Shown in pieces: positions 29,126-39,737 of a DNA stretch of 62,537 bases (position 1 is its first letter; the number at the start of each line of letters is the position of its first letter). Where the stretch lies: assembly GCA_019136545.1 (NCBI GenBank), contig JAGVUA010000152.1, forward strand, positions 1-62,537, given 5' to 3'. The DNA is from Betaproteobacteria bacterium. GTDB taxonomy: Bacteria; Pseudomonadota; Gammaproteobacteria; Burkholderiales; Rhodocyclaceae. Under the pieces are notes generated by a model. It was not told where the DNA came from and searched no databases. It worked only from the letters and a program-made list of their open reading frames with translations. Both the position numbers and the translations under genes were made by a program.

Positions 29126-29879
29126 ACTGGTCATGCTGTCATTGGCGGCGCTGTTGGCCGGCTTCGTCGATGCCGTGGCCGGCGGCGGCGGCCTGATCCA
29201 GGTGCCGGCCCTGTTCAATGCGCTGCCGGCCGAAACGCCGGCGACGATTTTCGGCACCAACAAGGGATCGAGTGTTTTCGGCACCGCCAATGCCGCCTGG
29301 CGCTACGCCCGGCGGATCGCGTTGCCATGGGACATCGCGCTGCCGGCTTCGATGGCGGCGTTCGTGTTTTCCTTCGCCGGCGCGGCGACGGTGGCCTGGC
29401 TGCCCAAGGACGTCGTGCGACCCCTGGTGCTGGCGATGATGATCGTCGTCGTCATCTACACGCTGCTGAAGCCGGATTTCGGCAAGCTGCACGGGACGCC
29501 CCTGCCGGCGGCAAAAGTGCGGCCGTGGGCGCTGACCGCCGGCGCGGCGCTGGGCTTCTACGACGGTTTCTTTGGTCCGGGCGCCGGCAGCTTCATGATC
29601 TTCGCCTTCGTCGGGCTGTTCGGGCTCGATTTCCTGCGCGCCTCCAGCGCCGCGAAGATCGTCAATCTGACCACCAACGCGGCGGCGCTGTGTTTCTTCG
29701 TGCCGACCGGCAACATGCTGTGGGTGACCGCACTGACCATGGCAGCCTTCAACATGGTCGGCGCGCTGGTGGGGACGCGGCTGGCATTGCGACATGGCAG
29801 CAGCTTTGTCCGTGTCATATTCCTTGTCGTAAGTACTGTCTTGATCGGCAAATTCGGCTACGATACGCTGTATTCTTAG
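29115..29879 (+). CDS. TSUP-family (TauE/SafE) anion exporter
   Basis: 254 residues, strongly hydrophobic, with the family's N-terminal [19 protein letters not shown] and the internal repeat [18 protein letters not shown]. The family exports sulfite, sulfonates or related anions. Start is uncertain: TTG 29115 has GGCAGG upstream and overlaps mnmE by 11 bases; ATG 29133 is the alternative. No sulfur genes surround it, so the substrate is unknown. Confidence 0.85.
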   Translation: MASELVMLSLAALLAGFVDAVAGGGGLIQVPALFNALPAETPATIFGTNKGSSVFGTANAAWRYARRIALPWDIALPASMAAFVFSFAGAATVAWLPKDVVRPLVLAMMIVVVIYTLLKPDFGKLHGTPLPAAKVRPWALTAGAALGFYDGFFGPGAGSFMIFAFVGLFGLDFLRASSAAKIVNLTTNAAALCFFVPTGNMLWVTALTMAAFNMVGALVGTRLALRHGSSFVRVIFLVVSTVLIGKFGYDTLYS

Positions 29880-29901
29880 CCAGACACAGGAGGAGACCTC
29901 G

Positions 29902-31050
29902 ATGAACAAGAAGCTGAAGCCGCTGGTCGGTTGCGTGATCATGGCCCTGGCCGGTACGTCGCAGGCCGACATCAACGTCGGTGTCACGCTGTCGGCGACG
30001 GGCCCCGCCGCGTCCCTGGGCATTCCGGAGAAGAACACCTTTGCCTTGATGCCGACCAGCATCGGCGGGCAAAAAATCAACTACATCGTTCTCGACGACG
30101 CGTCCGACACCACTTCCGCGGTCAAGAACACCCGGAAGCTGATTACGGAAAATCAGGTGGACGTAGTGGTGGGTTCGACCATTACGCCCAATTCGCTGGC
30201 GATGATCGACGTCGCCGCGGAAGCCGAGACGCCGATGATCTCGATGGCGGCATCGGCGCGGATCGTCGATATGGCCAACCCGAAAGTCAAATGGGTCTTC
30301 AAAACGCCGCAAAACGACGTCCAGATGTCTACCGCCATCGTCGAGCACATGCTCAACAACAAGATACAGACCGTGGCGTTCATCGGCTTTTCGGATGCCT
30401 ACGGCGAGGGCTGGTATCAGGAGTTCGCCAAGATCGCCGAAGCGCGCAAGCTCAAGATCGTTGCCAACGAGCGGTATAACCGCGCCGATACCTCAGTTAC
30501 CGGCCAGGCGCTGAAAATCATTTCGACCAAGCCGGACGCGGTGCTGGTGGCCGGCTCGGGAACGCCTGCCGCGCTGCCGCAGAAGACCTTGAAGGAAAAG
30601 GGCTACAAGGGCGCCTTTTACCAGACGCACGGCGTGGCCAACATGGATTTCCTGCGCGTGTGCGGCAAGGATTGCGAAGGCACTTTCCTGCCCGCGGGCC
30701 CGGTGCTGGTAGCGGGACAGCTGCCCGACAGCAACCCCATCAAGAAGGTGGCGATGGACTACACGACCAAGTACGAGGCGGCCCATGGCAAGGGTACGAC
30801 GTCCACCTTCGGCGCCCATGCCTGGGATGCCGGCATTCTTCTGCAAAATGCCATTCCGGTGGCCTTGAAAAAGGCCCAGCCCGGCAGCAAGGAGTTTCGG
30901 GCTGCCTTGAGGGACGCCCTGGAGGGCCTGAAGAACGTCACCGTGTCGCACGGCATCGTGAACATGTCGGCACAGGACCACTTGGGATTCGACCAGCGCG
31001 CCCGCGTCATGGTCGAGATCAAGGACGGCGGCTGGAAACTGGTGCAGTAA
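29902..31050 (+). CDS. branched-chain amino acid ABC transporter substrate-binding protein (LivK-like)
   Basis: 382 residues with a signal peptide ending GTSQA before DINVGVTLS, and a periplasmic binding fold of the LivJ/LivK family (GPAASLGIPEKN, VVVGSTITPNS, FGAHAWDAG). A near-perfect AGGAGG lies 8 bases before the ATG, predicting heavy translation, as expected for the binding protein. An intrinsic terminator follows before the permease genes. The ligand could be Leu/Ile/Val or another small acid or amide. Confidence 0.9.
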   Translation: MNKKLKPLVGCVIMALAGTSQADINVGVTLSATGPAASLGIPEKNTFALMPTSIGGQKINYIVLDDASDTTSAVKNTRKLITENQVDVVVGSTITPNSLAMIDVAAEAETPMISMAASARIVDMANPKVKWVFKTPQNDVQMSTAIVEHMLNNKIQTVAFIGFSDAYGEGWYQEFAKIAEARKLKIVANERYNRADTSVTGQALKIISTKPDAVLVAGSGTPAALPQKTLKEKGYKGAFYQTHGVANMDFLRVCGKDCEGTFLPAGPVLVAGQLPDSNPIKKVAMDYTTKYEAAHGKGTTSTFGAHAWDAGILLQNAIPVALKKAQPGSKEFRAALRDALEGLKNVTVSHGIVNMSAQDHLGFDQRARVMVEIKDGGWKLVQ

Positions 31051-31067
31051 GGGCCGCGAGCTTCGGC

Positions 31068-31093
31068 AAGGCGCCTGGAACGGCGCCTTTTTC
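31068..31093 (+). terminator. intrinsic terminator after the binding-protein gene
   Basis: AAGGCGCC and GGCGCCTT form an 8-pair stem with a 6-base loop (TGGAAC), followed by a T-run (31088-31092). It lies 17 bases after the stop and 20 bases before the permease start, so it would let only part of the transcript continue. That is a common way to make more binding protein than membrane components. Confidence 0.8.
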
Positions 31094-31112
31094 ATTTTCG
31101 CCAAAATAAGCC

Positions 31113-32156
31113 ATGGATCTTCAGATTGCCTTGCTGCTTGCCCAGGATGGCGTCGTCAATGGCGCCATCTACGCGCTGTTGGCGCTGGCGCTCGTCCTGG
31201 TGTTCGCGGTGACGCGGGTGATCTTCATTCCCCAGGGGGAGTTCGTCGCGTTTGGCGCCTTGACGCTAGCCAGTTTTCAAACGGCCAAAGTGCCCGGCAC
31301 CCTGTGGTTGCTCATCGGCATGGGTGCGGTCATCTCCATCATCGAGCTGGCGGCGGCATCGCGCCGCCGAGGCGGGCGGCGACGGCTGACTTTGGCGCTC
31401 GGATGGAATCTCGCCTATCCGGCCGTCTTGGCGGCCATCGTGCTTCTGGCCAAACCTGGCCAGTGGCCGCTGGCGGTCCAGGTGGTGCTGGCGATGGCCT
31501 TGGTGGTGCCGCTCGGGCCGATGATCTATCGCCTGGTTTACCAGCCGCTGGCCTCGGCCTCGGTACTCGTGCTGCTGATCGTCTCGGTCGCGGTGCACTT
31601 GGCCTTGGTCGGCCTGGGCCTCTTGTTCTTCGGCGCGGAAGGGTCGCGTACGCCGGCCTTCTCGGAAGCGAGCTTTTCCTTGGGCGATGTCACCGTCACG
31701 GGACAGACGCTGTGGGTGATCGGCGCCAGCCTCCTGCTCATCGTCGGACTTTACATATTTTTCGAGCGCAGCTTGTGGGGCAAGGCTTTGCGGGCCACGG
31801 CCATCAATCGGGTCGGCGCGCAGTTGATGGGAATATCGACCACCCAGGCCGGCAAGCTGTGCTTCCTCCTGGCGGCGGCGATCGGCGCCATGTCGGGCAT
31901 CCTGGTGGCGCCGATCACGACCATCTATTACGACACGGGTTTCCTGGTCGGCCTCAAGGGTTTCGTCGCCGCCATCGTCGGCGGCATGATCAGCTATCCG
32001 CTGGCGGCGGCCGGCGCCATTCTCGTCGGACTTCTGGAGTCGTTTTCGTCGTTTTGGGCGTCTGCATTTAAGGAAGTAATTGTTTTTACAATGATTATTC
32101 CGGTGTTGCTCTGGCGCTCGATGACCACGCGCCATGTTGAAGAGGAAGAAGAGTGA
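31113..32156 (+). CDS. branched-chain amino acid ABC permease (LivH-like)
   Basis: 347 residues, hydrophobic, with the LivH opening [21 protein letters not shown] and the EAA-like region [16 protein letters not shown]. An insert with a basic RRRGGRRR stretch near residue 85 makes it longer than the usual 290-310. It forms half of the membrane channel. Its stop overlaps the start of the permease-ATPase fusion by 4 bases. It contains a GGCTGACTTT copy (Leu-Thr-Leu). Confidence 0.9.
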   Translation: MDLQIALLLAQDGVVNGAIYALLALALVLVFAVTRVIFIPQGEFVAFGALTLASFQTAKVPGTLWLLIGMGAVISIIELAAASRRRGGRRRLTLALGWNLAYPAVLAAIVLLAKPGQWPLAVQVVLAMALVVPLGPMIYRLVYQPLASASVLVLLIVSVAVHLALVGLGLLFFGAEGSRTPAFSEASFSLGDVTVTGQTLWVIGASLLLIVGLYIFFERSLWGKALRATAINRVGAQLMGISTTQAGKLCFLLAAAIGAMSGILVAPITTIYYDTGFLVGLKGFVAAIVGGMISYPLAAAGAILVGLLESFSSFWASAFKEVIVFTMIIPVLLWRSMTTRHVEEEEE

Positions 32157-33940
32157 GTCCTCGCGTTCTTGCGGGCATGCTTCTCGCGCTGCTGGCGATC
32201 GGTCCGCTGGTTCTGCCGGAGTTCTACGTCACGCTGCTCAACTACATCGGCCTCTACGCGCTGGTGGCGCTTGGCTTGGTGCTGTTGACAGGTGTGGGAG
32301 GACTCACTTCTTTCGGTCAGGCGGCGTTCGTGGGGCTCGGTGCCTATACCACCGGTTACCTGACTACCGCCGAGGAACTCCCGGCCGTGCTCAGCTGGTT
32401 TGCCGTGTCGCCGTGGCTGACTTTGGTCGCCGGCCTGCTGGTGACCTTGGCCGTGGCGGGCGTCCTGGGTTTGCTTACCCTCAGGCTTTCCGGCCACTAC
32501 CTGCCGCTCGGCACCCTGGCCTGGGGCATGTCCCTGTATTTCCTGTTCGGCAATGTGTCGTTTCTCGGCGGCCATACCGGCATGACCGGCATTCCTCCGC
32601 TCAGCCTGTTCGGCTTCGAGCTCCGCGATGGCCGCCATCTGTATTACCTGATCTGGCTGATTTTGCTGGCGGCAGTCTGGATGACCCAGAACCTGCTCGA
32701 TTCGCGCGAGGGCAGGGCGATACGGGCGCTCAAGGGCGGCGGCATCATGGCCGAGGCCATGGGGGTGGACACGGCCCGGTCAAGAATGATCATCTTCCTG
32801 GTCGCGGCGGCTTTTGCGGCCATTTCGGGCTGGCTGTACGCGCACATGCAGCGCTTCGTCAACCCGACGCCCTTCAGTTTGCACATCGGCATCGAATACC
32901 TGTTCATGGCGGTGATCGGCGGCGCTGGCTACGTCTGGGGCGCGCTGGTGGGCGCGGGGCTGATCACGGTGTTGAAGCAATGGTTGCAGGATCTCTTGCC
33001 ACGGGTGTTCGGTGCCTCGGGTAATTTCGAAATCATCGTTTTCGGCTTGTTGATGATTTTTGTCTTCCATCGCGCCCGCGACGGCATCTGGCCCTTGCTG
33101 GCCCGGGCGGTTCCGATCAAGCGACCGGCGCGCGCCGTGCCTACGGGCGAGCCCTTGGCGCGGCGGGAGCGCCCGCCGCCGGGAACCACCTTGCTGGAAG
33201 TCAAGGATGCCGTCAAGAAGTTCGGCGGGCTGGTGGCCAACAACAAGATGAGCCTCGAAGTGCGCGCCGGCGAGATCCTGGCCCTGATCGGTCCCAATGG
33301 CGCGGGCAAGAGCACTTTGTTCAACCTGGTGACGGGCGTCGATCCGCCGACTTCGGGCGAGGTGAGCTTCCTGGGCGAGCGGGTGGATGGTTGCTGCTCG
33401 CGCGAGATCGCCCGGCGCGGCATGAGCCGAACCTTCCAGCATGTACGGTTGCTGCCGGCGATGTCGGTGCTGGAGAACGTCGCCATCGGCGCCCATCAGC
33501 GTGGCAGCGCCGGGGTCGCCGCCGCCGCCGTCCATGGCGAGCGGGGCGAGGAGGCGCGCCTTTTGGCGGAAGCGGCGCGGCAGATCGAACGCGTCGGGCT
33601 GACGGAGTACATGTTCGATGCGGCCGGCAGCCTCGCCTTGGGGCAGCAGCGCATCGTCGAGATCGCGCGCGCCCTGTCGTCCGACCCCAGTCTGCTGCTG
33701 CTCGACGAACCGGCGGCGGGCTTGCGTTATCTCGAGAAGGAAACCCTGGCCGATTTGCTGCGCAAGCTGCGCGACGAGGGCATGGGCATCCTGCTGGTCG
33801 AGCACGACATGGACTTCGTCATGGGTCTGGCCGACCGCGTGGTCGTGATGGAGTTCGGCGAAAAGATCGCCGAGGGCCTGCCCGAGCAGGTGCAATGCAA
33901 CCCGGCGGTGATCGAAGCCTACTTGGGTGGAGTGGATTGA
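32153..33940 (+). CDS. fused ABC permease and ATPase (LivM-LivG fusion)
   Basis: 595 residues from GTG 32153. Residues 1-310 are a LivM-type permease ([22 protein letters not shown]). A basic/Pro-rich linker leads to a LivG-type ATPase with Walker [11 protein letters not shown] near 378, signature-like [15 protein letters not shown] and Walker [12 protein letters not shown] near 514. One polypeptide thus replaces two subunits. The stop overlaps livF (TGATG). It also contains a GGCTGACTTT copy. Confidence 0.92.
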   Translation: MSPRVLAGMLLALLAIGPLVLPEFYVTLLNYIGLYALVALGLVLLTGVGGLTSFGQAAFVGLGAYTTGYLTTAEELPAVLSWFAVSPWLTLVAGLLVTLAVAGVLGLLTLRLSGHYLPLGTLAWGMSLYFLFGNVSFLGGHTGMTGIPPLSLFGFELRDGRHLYYLIWLILLAAVWMTQNLLDSREGRAIRALKGGGIMAEAMGVDTARSRMIIFLVAAAFAAISGWLYAHMQRFVNPTPFSLHIGIEYLFMAVIGGAGYVWGALVGAGLITVLKQWLQDLLPRVFGASGNFEIIVFGLLMIFVFHRARDGIWPLLARAVPIKRPARAVPTGEPLARRERPPPGTTLLEVKDAVKKFGGLVANNKMSLEVRAGEILALIGPNGAGKSTLFNLVTGVDPPTSGEVSFLGERVDGCCSREIARRGMSRTFQHVRLLPAMSVLENVAIGAHQRGSAGVAAAAVHGERGEEARLLAEAARQIERVGLTEYMFDAAGSLALGQQRIVEIARALSSDPSLLLLDEPAAGLRYLEKETLADLLRKLRDEGMGILLVEHDMDFVMGLADRVVVMEFGEKIAEGLPEQVQCNPAVIEAYLGGVD

Positions 33941-34674
33941 TGGACGCGCCGATTCTGGAGGTCCAGGACCTTTGCGTCGCCTACGGCAAGGTGGAGGCGC
34001 TGCACCATGTCTCGTTGGCTGTGCGGGCCGGTGAAATCGTCACCGTCATCGGCCCCAACGGGGCCGGCAAAACCACGCTGCTGTCGGCGATCATGGGCGT
34101 CTTGCCGCGGAGCTCCGGTACGGTGAGCTTTCTGGGGTCGGAGCAGGCGGACATCGAGGTCGAGCGGATGGTCGCGCTCGGCATGACGCTGGTGCCGGAG
34201 AAGCGCGAGCTGTTTGGTGAAATGAGCGTCGAAGACAACCTGCTGCTCGGCGCCTTCATGCGGCGGCGGCTCGGCCATCGCGACGAGCGGCAAACCATGG
34301 ACGAGGTTTTCGGCATTTTCCCCCGTCTCAAGGAGCGGCGCGGCCAGCGCGCCGGTACGCTTTCCGGCGGCGAACGGCAGATGCTGGCGGTGGGCCGCGC
34401 CTTGATGGCCAAGCCGAAGTTGCTGATGCTCGACGAGCCGAGCCTGGGCCTGGCGCCGCTGATCGTCCGGGAGATTTTTCACGTCATCGGCAACTTGCGC
34501 AAGACAGGCGTGGCGATCCTGCTGGTCGAACAGAATGCCCGAGCGGCGCTGCAGGTGGCCGATGCCGGATACGTGCTGGAAACCGGCGAAGTGGCGATTT
34601 CGGGGTCGAGCGCCGAGCTCGAAGGCAATCCGCGCATCGTCGAAAGCTACCTGGGGTTGGGCGGCAAGCGCTAG
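33940..34674 (+). CDS. branched-chain amino acid ABC transporter ATPase (LivF-like)
   Basis: 244 residues. Walker [13 protein letters not shown] near residue 39, signature LSGGERQMLAVGRAL, Walker B LLMLDEPSLGL, and the LivF-specific EKRELFGEMSVEDNL. It energises the transporter together with the ATPase half of the fusion. It overlaps the fusion gene by one base and is the last gene before the parS sites. Confidence 0.93.
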   Translation: MDAPILEVQDLCVAYGKVEALHHVSLAVRAGEIVTVIGPNGAGKTTLLSAIMGVLPRSSGTVSFLGSEQADIEVERMVALGMTLVPEKRELFGEMSVEDNLLLGAFMRRRLGHRDERQTMDEVFGIFPRLKERRGQRAGTLSGGERQMLAVGRALMAKPKLLMLDEPSLGLAPLIVREIFHVIGNLRKTGVAILLVEQNARAALQVADAGYVLETGEVAISGSSAELEGNPRIVESYLGLGGKR

Positions 34675-34681
34675 GGATTTG

Positions 34682-34695
34682 GTTTCACGTGAAAC
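34682..34695. promoter_or_regulatory. parS centromere site 1
   Basis: GTTTCACGTGAAAC, a perfect 14-base palindrome and the core of the chromosomal parS consensus TGTTTCACGTGAAACA. It is the loading site for ParB-CTP clamps. It lies 2.6 kb before parA and 8 bases after livF. Confidence 0.92.
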
Positions 34696-34716
34696 CGCCT
34701 GTGGTCCCTGGGGGTG

Positions 34717-34730
34717 GTTTCACGTGAAAC
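34717..34730. promoter_or_regulatory. parS centromere site 2
   Basis: A second exact GTTTCACGTGAAAC palindrome, 35 bases from the first (start to start) and upstream of mnmG. Paired parS sites near parAB and the origin nucleate a ParB partition complex. ParB spreading could also influence mnmG expression (inference). Confidence 0.92.
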
Positions 34731-34797
34731 TTTCGCATGCCAATTCTGTTTTTTGAAGGCCGAGCGTATCATTGCGCCTCTTTCGCCTCTCTGCCCC

Positions 34798-36675
34798 ATG
34801 CTCTATCCAACCAAGTTCGATGTGATTGTCGTCGGTGGCGGACACGCCGGCACCGAGGCGGCATTGGCTGCCGCGCGCAGCGGCGCGCGCACGCTGCTGC
34901 TGACGCACAATATCGAAACGCTGGGGGCGATGTACTGCAACCCGTCGATCGGCGGCATCGGCAAGGGCCATCTGGTCAAGGAAGTCGATGCGCTGGGGGG
35001 GGTGATGGCGGCGGCAACCGACGAGGCGGGCATCCAATTCAGGACGCTCAATGCCTCCAAGGGACCGGCCGTGCGCGCAACGCGGGCGCAGGCGGATCGT
35101 TTGCTCTACAAGCAGGCGATTCGAACTCGGCTCGAAGCCCACCCCAATCTCACCTTGTTCCAGCAGGCCGTCGATGACCTGATCATGACCGGTGATCGGG
35201 TCGCCGGTGCGGTGACCCAGTTGGGCATCCGGTTCGAGGCACCGGCGGTGGTGCTGACGGTCGGCACTTTCCTGAACGGCCTGGTCCATGTCGGACTGGA
35301 GAGCTACCGCGCCGGACGCTTCGGCGATCCGCCATCACTGACTTTGGCGCAACGCCTGCGCGAACTTGCCCTGCCGGTCGGACGCCTCAAGACCGGTACG
35401 CCGCCACGCCTGGACGGCAGGACCATCGATTTCTCGGTCATGCAGCGACAACCCGGCGACGAGCCGATACCGGTTTTTTCCTTCCTCGGCTCGGCCGGGC
35501 AACATCCGCGCCAGATTCCGTGTTGGATCACCCACACCAATGCCCGCACCCATGACATCATCCGCGCCGGATTGGATCGATCGCCGATGTTCACGGGTGT
35601 CATCGAAGGGGTGGGGCCGCGCTATTGCCCGTCGATCGAGGACAAGATTCACAAGTTCGCCGGCAAGGACGAGCATCAGGTCTTTCTCGAGCCGGAAGGG
35701 TTGACCACGCACGAGTTCTATCCGCAGGGGGTTTCGACCAGCCTGCCGTTCGATGTCCAGCTGGCCTTGGTGCGGTCCATCCGCGGCCTGGAAGCCGCCC
35801 AGATCACCCGGCCCGGCTACGCCATCGAATACGATTATTTCGATCCGCGCAATCTCAAGGCCTCGCTGGAAACCAAGTCGATTCAAGGACTTTTCTTCGC
35901 CGGGCAGATCAACGGCACCACCGGTTACGAAGAGGCGGCGGCGCAGGGACTGCTCGCCGGCATCAATGCCGCGCGTTTCGCCGGCGCGCTTGAGCCGTGG
36001 TCGCCGCGCCGGGATCAGGCCTATCTGGGCGTGATGATCGACGACTTGATCACGCGCGGGGTGGCCGAGCCGTATCGCATGTTCACCAGTCGTGCCGAAT
36101 ACCGCCTGAGCCTGCGCGAGGATAACGCCGACCTGCGCCTGACCGAGACTGGCCGGCAACTCGGACTGGTCGACGATGGGCGCTGGGATGTTTTCAATCG
36201 CAGACGGGATGCCGTCGCGGCGGAAGTGGAGCGGCTCAAATCGACCTGGATCAATCCCCGCCTGCTGGCCGATGCCGACGCCATTCGGGTATTGGGCAAG
36301 CCCATGGAGCGCGAGTACCGGCTACTTGAGCTGCTGCGCCGCCCCGAGATCGGCTATCGGGAACTGCTCACGCTGCCCGGCGCGGGATCGGGCTTGACCG
36401 AGCCGGGCCTGATCGAGCAGGTGGAGATTCAGGCCAAGTACCAGGGCTATATCGAGCGGCAGCGCGAGGAAGTGGCGAAAACCCGGGATCAGGAATCGCT
36501 GGTATTGCCGGCGGACATGGATTACGGCAAGGTTCGCGGCCTGTCCATCGAGGTGCGGCAAAAGCTTGATCAACACCGGCCCGAAACGCTCGGTCAGGCC
36601 TCGCGCATCCAAGGCGTCACGCCGGCGGCGATTTCCCTGCTGCTGGTGCATCTCAAGAAGAAGCGGGCAGCATGA
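34798..36675 (+). CDS. mnmG: tRNA uridine 5-carboxymethylaminomethyl modification enzyme MnmG
   Basis: 625 residues. FAD motif [14 protein letters not shown] at the N-terminus, the conserved [35 protein letters not shown] and the C-terminal [26 protein letters not shown]-dependent partner of MnmE. I chose ATG 34798; upstream in-frame codons would run into the parS site and do not match the family start. It overlaps rsmG by 4 bases. Confidence 0.97.
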   Translation: MLYPTKFDVIVVGGGHAGTEAALAAARSGARTLLLTHNIETLGAMYCNPSIGGIGKGHLVKEVDALGGVMAAATDEAGIQFRTLNASKGPAVRATRAQADRLLYKQAIRTRLEAHPNLTLFQQAVDDLIMTGDRVAGAVTQLGIRFEAPAVVLTVGTFLNGLVHVGLESYRAGRFGDPPSLTLAQRLRELALPVGRLKTGTPPRLDGRTIDFSVMQRQPGDEPIPVFSFLGSAGQHPRQIPCWITHTNARTHDIIRAGLDRSPMFTGVIEGVGPRYCPSIEDKIHKFAGKDEHQVFLEPEGLTTHEFYPQGVSTSLPFDVQLALVRSIRGLEAAQITRPGYAIEYDYFDPRNLKASLETKSIQGLFFAGQINGTTGYEEAAAQGLLAGINAARFAGALEPWSPRRDQAYLGVMIDDLITRGVAEPYRMFTSRAEYRLSLREDNADLRLTETGRQLGLVDDGRWDVFNRRRDAVAAEVERLKSTWINPRLLADADAIRVLGKPMEREYRLLELLRRPEIGYRELLTLPGAGSGLTEPGLIEQVEIQAKYQGYIERQREEVAKTRDQESLVLPADMDYGKVRGLSIEVRQKLDQHRPETLGQASRIQGVTPAAISLLLVHLKKKRAA

Positions 36676-37271
36676 GGCTCGCGGACGGCATCGCCGAACT
36701 CGGCCTGACGCTGCCAACGGGTGCCGAAGCCCGGCTCGAGGCATTCATGGCCTTGCTGGCGAAATGGAACAAGAGTTACAACCTGACGGCGATTCGCGAC
36801 CCGGATCAGATGGTGACGCATCATCTGCTCGATTCGCTGGCGGTGTTGCCGCATCTCGGCGCGGCCGAGACGCTGGCCGACGTCGGCAGCGGCGCCGGTC
36901 TGCCGGGGCTGACTTTGGCGATGACCCGGCCGGAGCTGCGCATCACCTCGGTCGAGGCCAGCCAGAAGAAAGTCGCGTTCCAGCAGCAAGCTAAGATCGA
37001 GTTCAAATTGACCAATGTGAGTATTCACTGTGGTCGTGTGGAGCGCCTGAAGGGGACTTTCGATGCTGTCATTTCGCGGGCGTTTTCCGATCTCGCCGAA
37101 TTCGTCAGGCTGGCCGGCCACCTGACCGGTCGCCTGCTGGCCATGAAAGGCGCGTATCCGGGCACGGAAATCGAAGGCCTGCCGACAGGGTGGCGATTGG
37201 CGGAAGCCATAAAACTCAACGTGCCCGGCCTGGCTGCCGAGCGTCATTTGCTCATTCTGGAAAGGACTTGA
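36672..37271 (+). CDS. rsmG: 16S rRNA (guanine527-N7)-methyltransferase RsmG
   Basis: 199 residues, with [27 protein letters not shown] and the SAM motif [16 protein letters not shown], followed by [11 protein letters not shown]. It methylates G527 of 16S rRNA; loss gives low-level streptomycin resistance in other bacteria. A GGCTGACTTT copy sits exactly in the SAM motif region, encoding Leu-Thr-Leu. ParA follows 2 bases after the stop. Confidence 0.96.
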   Translation: MRLADGIAELGLTLPTGAEARLEAFMALLAKWNKSYNLTAIRDPDQMVTHHLLDSLAVLPHLGAAETLADVGSGAGLPGLTLAMTRPELRITSVEASQKKVAFQQQAKIEFKLTNVSIHCGRVERLKGTFDAVISRAFSDLAEFVRLAGHLTGRLLAMKGAYPGTEIEGLPTGWRLAEAIKLNVPGLAAERHLLILERT

Positions 37272-37273
37272 GG

Positions 37274-38047
37274 ATGCACATCTTCGCCATCGCCAACCAG
37301 AAAGGAGGTGTCGGCAAGACCACGACTTCGGTCAATCTTGCCGCCGCCCTCGCCCAGAGCGGCCAGCGCACGCTGCTGGTGGACCTCGACCCGCAAGGCA
37401 ACGCCACCATGGGCAGCGGCGTGGACAAGCGCGAATTGCGCCGCTCCGTCTACCAACTGCTGGTCGGCCTGGTGACGCTGGGCGATGCCCGGGTCAGCTC
37501 GCCGACCGCGGGCTACGACATCCTGCCGGCCAATCGCGACCTTGCCGGCGCCGAGGTGGAGATGGTGCAGCTCGAACGCCGCGAAAACCGCCTGAGGGAC
37601 GCCCTGGCCCGGCACGCCGACGATTATGACTTTGTCTTGATCGATTGTCCGCCGTCGCTGTCGATGCTCACCCTCAACGGCCTGTGCGCCGCCCATGGGG
37701 TTGTCATTCCCATGCAATGCGAATATTACGCGCTGGAAGGCTTGTCGGACCTGGTCAATACCATCAAGCGGGTGCACGCCAGTTTCAATCGCGATCTCAA
37801 GGTGATCGGCCTGTTGCGGGTCATGTACGATCCGCGCTCGACCTTGTCGAACCAGGTGTCCGCGCAACTGGAAGAACATTTCGGCGACAAGGTGTTCCGC
37901 ACGGTGGTGCCGCGCAATGTCCGCCTGGCCGAGGCGCCCAGCTACGGCATGCCCGGCGTGTTGTTCGACAAGTCGTCCAAAGGCGCCCAGGCCTATCTCG
38001 CGTTCGCTGCCGAGATGATCGAGCGCGTGCACTCATGGAAGGAATGA
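37274..38047 (+). CDS. parA: chromosome partitioning ATPase ParA
   Basis: 257 residues with the deviant Walker A KGGVGKTTTSVNLA at the N-terminus, the Walker A' VDLDPQGNAT, and DFVLIDCPPSLSMLTLN. A Soj-type ParA that moves ParB-parS complexes on the nucleoid. It starts 2 bases after rsmG; parB follows 4 bases later. Confidence 0.97.
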   Translation: MHIFAIANQKGGVGKTTTSVNLAAALAQSGQRTLLVDLDPQGNATMGSGVDKRELRRSVYQLLVGLVTLGDARVSSPTAGYDILPANRDLAGAEVEMVQLERRENRLRDALARHADDYDFVLIDCPPSLSMLTLNGLCAAHGVVIPMQCEYYALEGLSDLVNTIKRVHASFNRDLKVIGLLRVMYDPRSTLSNQVSAQLEEHFGDKVFRTVVPRNVRLAEAPSYGMPGVLFDKSSKGAQAYLAFAAEMIERVHSWKE

Positions 38048-38051
38048 AGCG

Positions 38052-38936
38052 ATGAATCCCCCGAAGATGAAAGGGCTCGGTCGCGGGCTCGACGCGCTGC
38101 TCGCCGCCAACAACGGCGTCGAAGTCAGCCGTCAGGAGACGCTGCCGGTCGGCGCCTTGCAGCCCGGCAAGTACCAGCCGCGCACGCGCATGGATCCGGG
38201 CTCGCTCGAGGAGCTGGCCGCCTCGATCAAGGCGCAGGGCCTGATCCAGCCGATCTCGGTGCGTCCGGTGGCCGAAGCGGGCGCTGCGCCGCGCTATGAA
38301 ATCATCGCCGGCGAACGGCGCTGGCGTGCCTCGCAGATTGCCGGTCTCGCCGAAGTGCCGGTGCTGATCCGCGACATTCCGGACGATGCCGTGCTGGCGA
38401 TGTCCTTGATCGAGAACATTCAACGCGAGGATCTCAACCCGCTCGAAGAGGCCGCCGGCTTGCAGCGGCTGATCGACGAGTTCGGCATGACGCACCAGCA
38501 GGCGGCGGACGCCGTCGGCCGCTCGCGCTCCGCCGCGACCAATCTGCTTCGCCTGTTGCATCTGGCCAAGCCTGCCCAGGACATGCTGATGGCCGGCGAT
38601 ATCGAGATGGGTCACGCGCGGGCGCTGCTGGCGCTGCCCAAGACCGAGCAGGGCAGGGTGGCGAGCATCGCGGTCGACAAGGGCTGGTCGGTGCGTGAAA
38701 CGGAGCGTGCCGTCGCGCGCGAGTTGAATCCGCGTACCGAGAAGTCGACGGGCAAGCCGCCGAACCGCGACCTCGAGCGCCTGGAAGAGGAACTTGCCGA
38801 CAGTGTTGGCGCCACGGTCAAGATCGCCGCCAATCGCAAGGGTGCCGGCAGCCTGACCATCCGCTTTGCCAGCCTTGATCAACTGGACGGCCTGTTGCAG
38901 CGGCTGCAGGGAAAACAGCAACCGACAGGCCGATGA
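38052..38936 (+). CDS. parB: chromosome partitioning protein ParB
   Basis: 294 residues. N-terminal MKGLGRGLDALLA, CTP-binding motif GERRWRASQIAGL, ENIQREDLNPLEEA, helix-turn-helix MTHQQAADAVGRSRSAATNLLRL and a C-terminal dimer domain. A CTP-dependent clamp that loads on the parS palindromes found upstream of mnmG. Followed by a 75-base spacer before the CBS gene. Confidence 0.97.
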   Translation: MNPPKMKGLGRGLDALLAANNGVEVSRQETLPVGALQPGKYQPRTRMDPGSLEELAASIKAQGLIQPISVRPVAEAGAAPRYEIIAGERRWRASQIAGLAEVPVLIRDIPDDAVLAMSLIENIQREDLNPLEEAAGLQRLIDEFGMTHQQAADAVGRSRSAATNLLRLLHLAKPAQDMLMAGDIEMGHARALLALPKTEQGRVASIAVDKGWSVRETERAVARELNPRTEKSTGKPPNRDLERLEEELADSVGATVKIAANRKGAGSLTIRFASLDQLDGLLQRLQGKQQPTGR

Positions 38937-39011
38937 TGCAGTAACCTGTCAGGGCCCGAACGAAGCGCACGGGAGCTCATTCGAACCTCTTTTTTTCAAC
39001 GGGAGACGAAC

Positions 39012-39611
39012 ATGATCAATGACCGCTACAAACCCTTGGCCCAGGTCGCCGTCTGCACCGGTGGCTGCTACGTCGGTGGCGCGCTCAATCCCGCCTTTGT
39101 CCAGGCGGATTCGCCCGCCATCGAGGTCATGACCGACCTGACCAAGATTCCGCCGGCCACGGTGTCGCCGCAGGAAACGCTCTATGCCGCCAACCAGCAC
39201 ATGCTGCTGCGCGGCGTTCGCCTGCTGCTGGTCGTGGAAAGGAATGGCCGAATCTCGGGCGTGGTGACGGCGCGCGACCTGATGGGCGAGAAGCCGATCC
39301 TGGTTGCCCAGGCGCGCGGCGCCAAGCGCGAGGAACTGGAAGTGCGCGATGTCATGACCAGTCTCGAAGTCATGGAAGCGATCAAGTTGAGCGACGTCAT
39401 GCGCGCGGAAGTAGGCCACATCGTCGCCACGTTGAAGGCGTGCGGACGCCAGCATACCCTGGTCGTCGAGGAGGATCGGGAAGCCAACAAACAAACGCTG
39501 CGCGGCATCTTCTCGGCGTCGCAAATCGCGCGCCAGCTGGGGGTCGAGTTGACCACGCACGAAATCGCCAGGACCTTCGCCGAAATCGAAGCGGCTTTTG
39601 CCGGCGTATGA
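39012..39611 (+). CDS. CBS-domain pair protein
   Basis: 199 residues containing two CBS domains: one around PPATVSPQETLYAANQHML to ISGVVTARDLM, the second around DVMRAEVGHIVATLKACGRQHTLVVEED to GIFSASQIA. CBS pairs bind adenine nucleotides and usually regulate a partner; no fused output domain is present. The N-terminus has CTGGCYVGG, unlike a signal peptide. It sits alone between parB and the ATP synthase operon with a GGGAG ribosome site upstream. The partner is unknown. Confidence 0.8.
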   Translation: MINDRYKPLAQVAVCTGGCYVGGALNPAFVQADSPAIEVMTDLTKIPPATVSPQETLYAANQHMLLRGVRLLLVVERNGRISGVVTARDLMGEKPILVAQARGAKREELEVRDVMTSLEVMEAIKLSDVMRAEVGHIVATLKACGRQHTLVVEEDREANKQTLRGIFSASQIARQLGVELTTHEIARTFAEIEAAFAGV

Positions 39612-39647
39612 GCAGCATAAGAGAATATTAATGTTGCAACGCAGCGA

Positions 39648-39677
39648 TTGACGGGGTCCATAAACTTCCATTAAAAT
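39648..39677 (+). promoter_or_regulatory. probable promoter of the atp operon
   Basis: TTGACG (39648-39653) and TAAAAT (39672-39677), each one base off consensus, with an 18-base spacer. Transcription would start around 39684, leaving a leader of about 54 bases before atpI. The leader opens with an eight-T run. Confidence 0.6.
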
Positions 39678-39737
39678 CCGCTGGTTTTTTTTGATGGCCT
39701 TGCGGCGAACGCCCTGGGCATCGGGATTGAGCCTCGA

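Noticed and set aside
39683-39692. Eight-T run before atpI
   Set aside because: No stem precedes it, so not an intrinsic terminator; probably part of the atp leader.
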